This document shows positions 8,763 to 15,710 of a stretch of 64,000 bases of DNA, piece after piece (position 1 is the first letter of the stretch; every line of letters begins with the position of its first letter). The position numbers and the translations under genes are program-made. Source of the DNA: Streptomyces sp. R28 (GTDB taxonomy: Bacteria; Actinomycetota; Actinomycetes; Streptomycetales; Streptomycetaceae). Below the pieces are notes generated by a model that was given only the letters and a program-made list of their open reading frames with translations, ran no database searches and was not told the DNA's origin. Location of the stretch: the NCBI RefSeq assembly GCF_041052385.1, contig NZ_CP163439.1:7925001-7989000 (forward strand). The letters are read 5' to 3'.

Positions 8763-10010
8763 ATGGCCGCGACTCCCGCGCCTCCCCAGGCGCCTCCCAA
8801 GCCCACCTGGGACCCCCGGAGGGTGGAGCCCCCCTTCCCGTGGCTGCGCCCCACCATCCGGATAAGGCTCACGCTGCTGTACGGCGGCATGTTCCTGATC
8901 GCCGGCATCCTGCTGCTGTCGATCATCTACCTGCTGGCCGCACAGGCGATCAACACGGGCAACGAACCCCTGTTCAAGATCGTGGACGCCACCCAGCTCC
9001 AGGTCACGAGCGACAACTGCCCCGCGATCAAGTCCGACAACCTCACGTTCTCCCAGTTCAACGAGGCGATCAGCGCCTGCATCGACGACCAGCGCCATGT
9101 CGCGCTGGATGATCTCCTCAGCCGCTCCCTGCTGGCCCTCCTCGGCCTCGCCGTCATCGCCTTCGCGTTCGGCTACGCCATGGCCGGCCGCGTCCTGTCA
9201 CCGCTGGGCCGGATCACCCGCACCGCCCGCGCGGTGGCGGGCTCGGACCTGTCCCGCCGTATCGAGCTGGACGGGCCGGACGACGAGCTGAAGGAACTGG
9301 CCGACACCTTCGACGAGATGCTGGAGCGGCTGCAGCGGGCGTTCACCGCCCAGCAGCGCTTCGTCGGCAACGCCTCGCACGAGCTGCGTACGCCGCTCGC
9401 GATCAACCGCACACTCCTGGAGGTGCACCTGTCGGATCCGAACGCGCCGATGGAGCTCCAGCAGCTCGGCAAGACGCTGCTGGCCACCAACGAGCGCAGC
9501 GAGCAGCTGGTCGAGGGCCTGCTGCTGCTCGCCCGCAGCGACAACCAGATCGTCGAGCGCAAACCGGTGGACCTCGCGGAGGTGGCCGAGCAGGCCGTCG
9601 ACCAGGTGCATGCGGAGGCCGAGACCAAGGGCGTGGTGATCCGCGGCGAGCAGAAGGCCGCGGTCGTGCAGGGCAACGGCGTGCTGCTGGAGCGCATTGC
9701 GCTGAACCTGGTGCAGAACGCCGTCCGGTACAACATCCCGGAGGGCGGCTGGGTCGAGGTCACCACCGAGGTCCAGCACGGGCAGGCGGTTCTGGTCGTG
9801 TCGAACACCGGGCCGGTGGTGCCGGCGTACGAGATCGACAATCTCTTCGAGCCGTTCAGACGGCTGCGCACGGAGCGCACAGGCAGCGACAAGGGTGTAG
9901 GCCTGGGGCTGTCCATCGTGCGGTCCGTGGCCCGGGCGCACGGCGGGCACATCTCGGCGCAACCACGAGAGGGCGGAGGACTCGTGATGCGGGTAACCCT
10001 GCCGATCTGA
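8763..10010 (+). CDS. cutS: Sensor histidine kinase CutS
   Basis: Membrane sensor kinase of 415 residues. After a proline-rich cytoplasmic N-terminus come transmembrane helix 1 (about residues 35-60), an extracytoplasmic domain of roughly 60 residues, helix 2 (about 121-143), a HAMP linker, the dimerisation box with His206 in 'FVGNASHELRTPLAINR', and an HATPase domain with 'NLVQNAVRYN' and 'GVGLGLSIVRSVARAHGG'. The short sensor domain has exactly two cysteines, Cys86 and Cys106, flanking 'PAIKSDNLTFSQFNEAISA'. They could form a redox-sensitive disulfide; I recall work proposing that CutS senses extracytoplasmic secretion stress. It is co-transcribed with cutR. Confidence 0.92.
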   Translation: MAATPAPPQAPPKPTWDPRRVEPPFPWLRPTIRIRLTLLYGGMFLIAGILLLSIIYLLAAQAINTGNEPLFKIVDATQLQVTSDNCPAIKSDNLTFSQFNEAISACIDDQRHVALDDLLSRSLLALLGLAVIAFAFGYAMAGRVLSPLGRITRTARAVAGSDLSRRIELDGPDDELKELADTFDEMLERLQRAFTAQQRFVGNASHELRTPLAINRTLLEVHLSDPNAPMELQQLGKTLLATNERSEQLVEGLLLLARSDNQIVERKPVDLAEVAEQAVDQVHAEAETKGVVIRGEQKAAVVQGNGVLLERIALNLVQNAVRYNIPEGGWVEVTTEVQHGQAVLVVSNTGPVVPAYEIDNLFEPFRRLRTERTGSDKGVGLGLSIVRSVARAHGGHISAQPREGGGLVMRVTLPI

Positions 10011-10416
10011 GACCATGTGCGCCGACACCTGACCGACACAACGGGGATGTTCGCTTTGCGCGGAATTTTCTGGGCACTCGTCGAGCAGTCCCGTGTGTGA
10101 TCGATCACAAGGGCGATTTTCCGGCCATCTACTCTCAGTGATCATGCGGCCCGTTGGAAAGCCGGGAAAATCCGGGTTTTCGGGGGTCTTGATCACGGGA
10201 AGTACACGGTGAGACGCCTTTGAACTGCGGCATTAGGACCGTGTACGGTCCCGTTCGCCATCCAAGCCGATCACTCTTGAGGAGTCCGGTTGGGTGTCGA
10301 TTGAGTAACAGACCTTGATGTGAGGCAAAATCTCCGCCTCGGGTCGGGCACAAGTCCGGCCTCTCACGCGTTACGTGCGCTGGAGACACCGCAGACACCC
10401 AGAGGGGGAGAGCGAC
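10011..10416. other. Intergenic region cutS to DUF4193 gene
   Basis: The 406 bp between cutS and the DUF4193 gene hold one perfect palindrome (10096-10109, listed separately) and a GAGGGGGAG ribosome-binding site for the downstream gene. I see no open frame with coding character. Confidence 0.5.
10096..10109. promoter_or_regulatory. Perfect palindrome TGTGATCGATCACA
   Basis: A 14-bp perfect palindrome 86 bases after the cutS stop and 307 bases before the DUF4193 start. It has CRP/FNR-like half sites (TGTGA and TCACA) with 4 rather than 6 bases between them. It may be an operator or the stem of a small structure; the bound factor is unknown. Confidence 0.4.
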
Positions 10417-10713
10417 ATGGCAACGGATTACGACACCCCACGCAAGACCGACGACGACGTCGACTCGGACAGCCTTGAAGAGCTGAAGGCCAGGCGGAAC
10501 GACAAGTCGACGTCCGCTGTGGACGTCGACGAGTTCGAGGCTGCCGAAGGCCTGGAGCTGCCCGGCGCGGACCTCTCGAATGAGGAGTTGGCCGTCCGGG
10601 TGCTGCCGAAGCAGCAGGACGAGTTCACATGCATGAGCTGCTTCCTGGTGCACCACCGCAGCCAGCTGGCCCGGGAGAAGAACGGTCAGCCGATCTGCCG
10701 CGACTGCGACTGA
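10417..10713 (+). CDS. DUF4193 zinc-ribbon protein
   Basis: A 98-residue actinobacterial protein of the DUF4193 family. The N-terminal two thirds are acidic and probably disordered ('TDDDVDSDSLEELKARRND'). The C-terminal third holds two CxxC pairs, 'FTCMSCFLVHHRSQLA' and 'PICRDCD', that should bind zinc or a metal cluster. The ATG at 10417 follows GAGGGGGAG. It is adjacent to dut and DUF3093 genes in many actinomycetes, including this one. Its biochemical role is not known to me. Confidence 0.88.
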   Translation: MATDYDTPRKTDDDVDSDSLEELKARRNDKSTSAVDVDEFEAAEGLELPGADLSNEELAVRVLPKQQDEFTCMSCFLVHHRSQLAREKNGQPICRDCD

Positions 10714-10726
10714 GGTCGGGTCGGGC

Positions 10727-11650
10727 ATGACTGGCTCGACCCCACCCTGGAAGCGCCGCTCCCGACAGTCGGGAGCGGACGAAGGGCCGTCCGACGGCCC
10801 GTACGGCGCGCGTGACGACGAGCGGGGCTCATCCAGTACGGGGGCCTCGCTCGAACCCGTGTCCGGGGCTGACCTCCCGGCGCACGGGGAGGTCGCCGCG
10901 CCCGCCGCCAAGCGGAGGGGCGCGGTGATCCGCGAGAAGGCCCGGGAAGGCGTCCGTAAGGGCGGCAGCCGCGCCAGAGCGGGCCTCGGGTACCTGGCCG
11001 ACCGGATCATCGAGAACGCCCCGCGGATCCCCGTACGGGACCTCGCGACCCTTCGTCGGCAGTTCCCGGGTCTGGGGCCCGAGCAGATCGCGGACAAGCT
11101 CGTGACAGGCGCGGCGAACGCGAGCTCGACGGTCGGCGCGGGAGTCGGTGCGGCGGCGATGCTGCCGGTGCCACCCGCGATGCCGACGGAACTGGCCGCC
11201 GAGATCACCGGTGTGGCGGCGATCGAACTGAAACTCATCGCCGAGCTGTACGAGGTGTACGGCGTACGCCCGCCCGGCAATCTGAAGGACCGCAGTACCG
11301 CGTATCTGTCCTCGTGGTCCGAGGAGCGCGGCATCGACCCGATGAAGCCGGCGACGATCAACGCCGCGCTCGGTGGGCAGATGAAGCGGGAACTGCGACA
11401 GCAGATCATGAAGCGGATGGTCCGGAATCTGCCGAACCTCATGCCCTTCATGGTGGGAGCCGCGGTGGGCGCGGTCATGAACCGCCGGGACACCAAGAGG
11501 CTCGCGGCACGGATTCGGGCGGACCTGCGGAAGATCCATGTGCCGTGGGACGAGCTGCCGGAACTGCCCCCGCTGGAGCGCCCGGCGAAGCCACTGGAGA
11601 TGGGTGACCTCGGACGCGTGCACAGGTTCAAGAAGCTCGGCGGCAGCTGA
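10727..11650 (+). CDS. Hypothetical protein with small hydrophobic segments
   Basis: A 307-residue protein I cannot assign. The first 50 residues are polar and low-complexity. A basic region ('VIREKAREGVRKGGSRARAG') is followed by glycine/alanine-rich hydrophobic stretches at about residues 128-170 ('VGAGVGAAAMLPVPPAMPTE', then 'LKLIAELYEVYGVRPPG') and 242-255 ('LMPFMVGAAVGAVMNRRD'). This glycine-zipper pattern suggests membrane association. A distant EcsC-like resemblance is possible but not demonstrated. It starts 13 bases after the DUF4193 stop, so the two are probably one transcript. GC-rich codon use is normal for the region. Confidence 0.75.
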   Translation: MTGSTPPWKRRSRQSGADEGPSDGPYGARDDERGSSSTGASLEPVSGADLPAHGEVAAPAAKRRGAVIREKAREGVRKGGSRARAGLGYLADRIIENAPRIPVRDLATLRRQFPGLGPEQIADKLVTGAANASSTVGAGVGAAAMLPVPPAMPTELAAEITGVAAIELKLIAELYEVYGVRPPGNLKDRSTAYLSSWSEERGIDPMKPATINAALGGQMKRELRQQIMKRMVRNLPNLMPFMVGAAVGAVMNRRDTKRLAARIRADLRKIHVPWDELPELPPLERPAKPLEMGDLGRVHRFKKLGGS

Positions 11651-11707
11651 CATCGCGGCAGCGGGAGCGGTACGGGCACGGCGGCCGCCCGGAGGCCGTG
11701 CGGCGGG

Positions 11708-11730
11708 CCGCGGCGAAGTTTTTGCCGCGG
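11708..11730. terminator. Weak hairpin with T-rich loop
   Basis: CCGCGGC and GCCGCGG form a 7-bp stem around the loop GAAGTTTTT, in the 125-bp gap between the hypothetical gene and the convergent DUF3093 gene. It could be a bidirectional terminator but is short. Confidence 0.4.
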
Positions 11731-11775
11731 CTAGCGCAAATCTTGACCAGGCCGGTGAAGGCCCGCTCGGGTGTG

Positions 11776-12237
11776 CTAGACCGAGGCCTTCGCCGCCTTG
11801 ATCGCCTCCGCGAGGCGTTCCGGCTCGCGAGTCGACAGGTACAGGTACGGGGTCGGGTCCTCGGGGTCCGTGACCTCCACCCGCAGAGCCGTCGGGATGT
11901 AGGCGCGCAGGAGGAGGAAGGCCCGGGTGTCGGCCTTGTGGGTGCGCCAGGCGCGGGCCTCCTCAGGGTCCAGGACGTGTGCCTCGCCCAGGGCCCGCAC
12001 CGGGATCTTCGCCTCGCCCGCGATCAGCGAGTCGCCCACCAGGCGGATGCGGACCGAGCCGTACGAGCTCGCCATGACGGACGCCGCGGCGGTGCCGCCG
12101 ACGAGCCCGGCGAGCATGGGCAGCGTGCCGAAGGGCAGGAGGATCAGGGCCAGGGAGACCCCGACCAGGAACGAGATCAGCCACCAGGTGCGGGGGGCGG
12201 TGAGGCGTTCTTCGTACGGGGCGGCGGAGAGCTGCAT
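11776..12237 (-). CDS. DUF3093 membrane protein
   Basis: A 153-residue actinobacterial DUF3093 protein. After 'YEERLTAPRTWWL' come two closely spaced transmembrane helices (about residues 16-56), then a soluble domain with 'VRIRLVGDSLIAGEAKIPV', 'PYLYLSTREPERLAEAIKAA' and a short end. The ATG at 12237 fits the family start; upstream in-frame codons lack a ribosome-binding site. It is divergent from the thioesterase gene with 112 bp between them. As in mycobacteria, it neighbours dut. The role is unknown. Confidence 0.88.
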   Translation of the reverse strand: MQLSAAPYEERLTAPRTWWLISFLVGVSLALILLPFGTLPMLAGLVGGTAAASVMASSYGSVRIRLVGDSLIAGEAKIPVRALGEAHVLDPEEARAWRTHKADTRAFLLLRAYIPTALRVEVTDPEDPTPYLYLSTREPERLAEAIKAAKASV

Positions 12238-12349
12238 GGAGCCAAGCTTGGCACGGTGTCCGGGTATGGCCGTTGTCAGGGGGGCCGACGCGAAGCGCCG
12301 CCAGGTGGGGCGGCGGTGGGAGACGGGCGGGCGGGTAAGGTCTGCGGCT

Positions 12350-12934
12350 GTGAGTGGTACTTCCGCAACTCTCAAGCCTCCGGCCGACGCCGTGAAACCC
12401 GCCCGTCACCCCGACGCTCCCGCACCCGGTGAGCTTCTCGGTGCGCACTACGGCGAGTGTTTCGGCTGCGGTGGCGAGCAGGCCCACGGGCTGCACCTGG
12501 AGGCGCGCGCCGGTGACGGCGTCCGCATCAGCGCCGAGTTCACCGTGCAGCCCGCCCATCAGGGGGCGCCCGGGCTCGCGCACGGCGGTGTGCTCGCGAC
12601 CGCGCTCGACGAGACCCTCGGCTCGCTCAACTGGCTGCTGCGCACCATCGCCGTGACCGGGCGGCTGGAGACCGACTTCGTGCGGCCCGTTCCGGTGGGC
12701 ACGGTGCTGTATCTGGAGGCCGAGGTGACGGCGGTGGCGGGCCGCAAGATCTACTCGACCGCCACCGGACGGATCGGCGGTCCCGACGGGCCCGTCGCCG
12801 TCCGTGCCGACGCCCTCTTCATCGAGGTGAAGGTCGACCACTTCATCGACAACGGCCGCCCGGCGGAGATCCGGGCCGCCATGAGCGACCCGGACCAGGT
12901 CCGCCGTGCCCGTGCCTTCGAGGTGAACCCGTGA
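12350..12934 (+). CDS. PaaI-family hotdog thioesterase
   Basis: A 194-residue acyl-CoA thioesterase-like protein with a hotdog fold. The N-terminus contains 'YGECFGCGGEQAHGLHLEAR', a cysteine-glycine turn common in this actinobacterial subgroup. The catalytic region is 'GLAHGGVLATALDETLGSL', where the HGG segment and acidic residue fit the PaaI-type site. 'VTGRLETDFVRPVPVGTVL' follows. The likely start is the GTG at 12350. Its stop overlaps the dut start by four bases (GTGA), indicating translational coupling. The acyl substrate is unknown. Confidence 0.85.
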   Translation: MSGTSATLKPPADAVKPARHPDAPAPGELLGAHYGECFGCGGEQAHGLHLEARAGDGVRISAEFTVQPAHQGAPGLAHGGVLATALDETLGSLNWLLRTIAVTGRLETDFVRPVPVGTVLYLEAEVTAVAGRKIYSTATGRIGGPDGPVAVRADALFIEVKVDHFIDNGRPAEIRAAMSDPDQVRRARAFEVNP

Positions 12935-13491
12935 GCCGTGAGCCCCGTCGAGAACTCGACGTGCTGATCCGGCGCGTCGACCCCGACGTACCGCTTCCGA
13001 CGTACGCGCACCCTGGTGACGCGGGAGCCGATCTGCGCACCACCGTCAGCTGCGAACTGAAGCCGGGGGAGCGGGCCGTACTGCCCACCGGGGTGTCTGT
13101 AGCGCTGCCGGAGGGGTACGCGGCCTTCGTGCACCCCCGTTCCGGTCTCGCCGCCCGCCTCGGTGTCGCCCTCGTGAATGCCCCGGGGACGGTTGATGCC
13201 GGGTACCGTGGGGAGATCAAGGTGATCGTGGTGAATCTCGACCCGCATGAGACCGTGCGGTTCGAGCGCTTCGACCGGATTGCCCAACTGGTCGTCCAGC
13301 AGGTCGAGAGGGTTCGCTTCCAAGAGGTCGCGGAGCTTCCCGATTCGGCACGGGCCGAGGGGGGCTTCGGGTCCACCGGCGGCCATGCCGCGGTGGGCGG
13401 CACAAGCGATACAAGCGATCAGGCCGCCGATGGCGGTGCAACGGGTGGGAATCGATACGCTTCGGTCGTATCCGACCGGGAAGGACAGTGA
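12931..13491 (+). CDS. dut: dUTP diphosphatase
   Basis: Trimeric dUTPase that hydrolyses dUTP to dUMP, keeping uracil out of DNA and feeding thymidylate synthesis. All five family motifs are readable in the 186-residue protein: motif 1 'HPGDAGADL', motif 2 'HPRSGLAARLGV', motif 3 'GTVDAGYRGEIKVIVVNLD' with the catalytic aspartate, motif 4 'RFDRIAQLVVQQV' and motif 5 'EGGFGSTGG'. About 40 low-complexity residues follow motif 5. The GTG start overlaps the thioesterase stop, and the DUF3710 gene begins one base after its stop, so the three form an operon. Confidence 0.96.
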   Translation: MSREPRRELDVLIRRVDPDVPLPTYAHPGDAGADLRTTVSCELKPGERAVLPTGVSVALPEGYAAFVHPRSGLAARLGVALVNAPGTVDAGYRGEIKVIVVNLDPHETVRFERFDRIAQLVVQQVERVRFQEVAELPDSARAEGGFGSTGGHAAVGGTSDTSDQAADGGATGGNRYASVVSDREGQ

Positions 13492-13492
13492 C

Positions 13493-14251
13493 GTGTTCGG
13501 ACGTCGCAAGAAGAAGGGTGCCGCCGAGGACGCGGCCGGCGAGCCCGAGCAGGTCGTCGACATCGACAGTGAGGCGGACGACGACGGCACGCGCGAGCGC
13601 GTTCGGCTCGAGCCGGAACCGCGGCCCGACGGGCCCTGGGACAGCACTGAGGTCCGTGAGCCCGGCGAGGGCCGGGTGGACCTGGGCGGCCTGTTGGTGC
13701 CGGGCGTCGACGGCATGGAGCTGCGCGTGGAGGTCGCCGGTGACGCGATCGTCGCGGCGACCGTCGTGCTGCGCGACAGCGCCATCCAGCTGCAGGCCTT
13801 CGCCGCACCCAAGCGCGAGGGCATCTGGGGCGAGGTGCGCGAGGAGATCGGCTCCGGCATCACCCAGCAGGGTGGCATCATCGACGAGGTCGAGGGCCCC
13901 CTGGGCTGGGAGCTGCGGGCCCAGGTGCCGGTTCAGCTGCCGGACGGCACGGGCGGTTTCCAGGTCGTGCGGTTCGTCGGTGTGGACGGTCCGCGCTGGT
14001 TCCTGCGCGGTGTGATCTCGGGTCAGGGCGCGGTGCAGCCGCAGGCGGGCGGTCTGCTCGAGCAGATCTTCCGGGACACGGTCGTGGTCCGCGGCGAAGG
14101 CCCGATGGCCCCCCGTGACCCGATCGTCCTGAAGCTGCCGAACGACGCCCAGATGGTCCCCGAGGGCGTCCAGCAGGAGGAGGCGGGTTCGCGCTTCTCC
14201 GGCGGCATGGGCCAGCTCCAGCGCGGACCGGAGATCACCGAGGTTCGCTGA
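13493..14251 (+). CDS. DUF3710 protein
   Basis: A 252-residue actinobacterial DUF3710 protein. It begins with a basic 'FGRRKKKGA', then an acidic linker, then the conserved core: 'WDSTEVREPGEGRVDLGGLL', 'IQLQAFAAPKREGIWGEVRE', 'GPLGWELRAQVPVQLPDG' and 'VRFVGVDGPRWFLRGVISGQ'. The GTG at 13493 has GGAAGG upstream. It is always beside dut in the genomes I remember. The function is unknown. A terminator follows directly. Confidence 0.9.
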   Translation: MFGRRKKKGAAEDAAGEPEQVVDIDSEADDDGTRERVRLEPEPRPDGPWDSTEVREPGEGRVDLGGLLVPGVDGMELRVEVAGDAIVAATVVLRDSAIQLQAFAAPKREGIWGEVREEIGSGITQQGGIIDEVEGPLGWELRAQVPVQLPDGTGGFQVVRFVGVDGPRWFLRGVISGQGAVQPQAGGLLEQIFRDTVVVRGEGPMAPRDPIVLKLPNDAQMVPEGVQQEEAGSRFSGGMGQLQRGPEITEVR

Positions 14252-14267
14252 GCAACGTAGAAACATC

Positions 14268-14297
14268 AGGGCCGTATCCCACACGGGGTGCGGCCCT
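14268..14297. terminator. Hairpin terminator after DUF3710
   Basis: AGGGCCG (14268-14274) pairs with CGGCCCT (14291-14297), with CCC/GGG pairing inside and a pyrimidine-rich TTTCTC just after. A factor-independent terminator of the thioesterase-dut-DUF3710 operon is likely. Confidence 0.7.
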
Positions 14298-14314
14298 TTC
14301 TCATGCGTGAACTC

Positions 14315-14343
14315 TTGACGGCGCATTGGTCTGTACCTACCGT
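14315..14343 (+). promoter_or_regulatory. SigmaHrdB-type promoter for the lyase-like gene
   Basis: TTGACG (14315-14320) and TACCGT (14338-14343) are separated by exactly 17 bp. This is a near-consensus housekeeping promoter, about 70 bp upstream of the ATG at 14413 and just past the preceding terminator. Confidence 0.65.
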
Positions 14344-14412
14344 CTCCGGCCAAACGCGTCTGTTCATAAAGGCGCTTCGCGTTCACATACAAGAACGGAA
14401 GGCCCCCCACGC

Positions 14413-15579
14413 ATGCGCAGAACCGCACTCTTCGCGGCCGCGGCCGCCCTCGTCGCCGGCGCCCTCGCCTGGCCCGCCGACGCCGCTCCCAGCACCTTCG
14501 TCCACCCCGGAGTCGCCGTCTCCCGGGGCCAGTTGGACTTCACCCGCTCCAAGGTGAACGCCGGCGCCCAGCCCTGGAAGGGTGCCTTCGACCGGATGAC
14601 GGCGAGCAAGTACGCCGATCTGAACCGCACGCCCAAGCCCCGCGCGGTCGTCGAGTGCGGCTCGTACTCGAACCCCGACTACGGCTGCAGCGACGAGCGC
14701 GAGGACGCGATGGCCGCGTACACCCAGGCGCTCGCCTGGTACATCACCCGCGACGAGCGGTACGCGAAGAAGGCCATCGAGCTGATGGACGCCTGGTCCG
14801 CGGTGATCAGGGACCACACCAACAGCAACGCGCCTCTGCAGACGGGCTGGGCCGGCTCCTCGTGGCCCAGGGCCGCCGAGATCATCAAGTACACGTACAG
14901 CGGGAACTGGGCCAATTCCGGCCGGTTCGCCACCATGCTCCGCAACGTCTATCTGCCCGAGATCATCAACGGCTCGAACTCCAACGGGAACTGGGAGCTG
15001 TCGATGACGGAGGCCGCCGTCGGCATCTCCGTCTTCCTCGAGGACAAGGCGTCGTACGACAAGGCCATGGCGAAGTTCCGTGCCCGCGCCGCCGCCTACG
15101 TCTACCTGTCCTCCGACGGCGACCTGCCGAAGACCGTGCCGAGCCAGAACCTCGACACACGGGACAAGATCGTCAAGTACTGGCAGGGGCAGTCCACCTT
15201 CGTCACCGGCCTCACCCAGGAGACCTGCCGCGACCTCACCCACACCGGGTACGGCATCTCGGCCGTCTCGCACGTGGCGGAGACCAGCCGGATCCAGGGG
15301 CAGGACCTGTACGGCACCGACGTCGGTGAGCGGCTGCGGCAGGCGCTCGGGTTCCAGGCCAAGTACGAGCTCGGTACGACCGTGCCCGGCTGGCTCTGCG
15401 GCGGCTCGCTGAAGCTCGGACTCGGGCCGGTCACCGAGGTCGGGCACAACGCCCTGGTCAACCGTCTCGGCCATGCCATGACCAACACCGAGACGCTGAC
15501 CGAGCGCAACCGCCCGGCCGGCAGCAACAACCTCTTCGTGGCCTGGGAGACCCTCACTCACGGCGACAATCCGGGGTGA
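14413..15579 (+). CDS. Secreted alginate lyase family protein
   Basis: A 388-residue exported protein with an (alpha/alpha) toroid fold of the Alg_lyase type. It has a clear signal peptide: MRRTALF, an alanine-rich hydrophobic core, and a likely cleavage after PADA. The mature part shows 'AVSRGQLDFTRSKVNAGAQP', 'AYTQALAWYITRDERYAKKA', 'NSNGNWELSMTEAAVGISVF' (the NW.L...A motif of the family) and 'TCRDLTHTGYGISAVSHVAE' near the catalytic Arg/His/Tyr region. GGAAGG precedes the ATG. It is monocistronic, with its own promoter. The polysaccharide cut is uncertain, since Streptomyces relatives are annotated this way without proof of alginate activity. Confidence 0.85.
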   Translation: MRRTALFAAAAALVAGALAWPADAAPSTFVHPGVAVSRGQLDFTRSKVNAGAQPWKGAFDRMTASKYADLNRTPKPRAVVECGSYSNPDYGCSDEREDAMAAYTQALAWYITRDERYAKKAIELMDAWSAVIRDHTNSNAPLQTGWAGSSWPRAAEIIKYTYSGNWANSGRFATMLRNVYLPEIINGSNSNGNWELSMTEAAVGISVFLEDKASYDKAMAKFRARAAAYVYLSSDGDLPKTVPSQNLDTRDKIVKYWQGQSTFVTGLTQETCRDLTHTGYGISAVSHVAETSRIQGQDLYGTDVGERLRQALGFQAKYELGTTVPGWLCGGSLKLGLGPVTEVGHNALVNRLGHAMTNTETLTERNRPAGSNNLFVAWETLTHGDNPG

Positions 15580-15710
15580 GGCGGGGCGGCGGGGGCGTCA
15601 GAGTTGCGTCAAAGACGCTCCCGTCGCCGCACCCGGCCCCATTTGTCGCGATTATTGGCCGTAAGGTCGACGCTGCGCAGTTGGCAGTGGGACCGGAAGA
15701 CAATAGGGCC

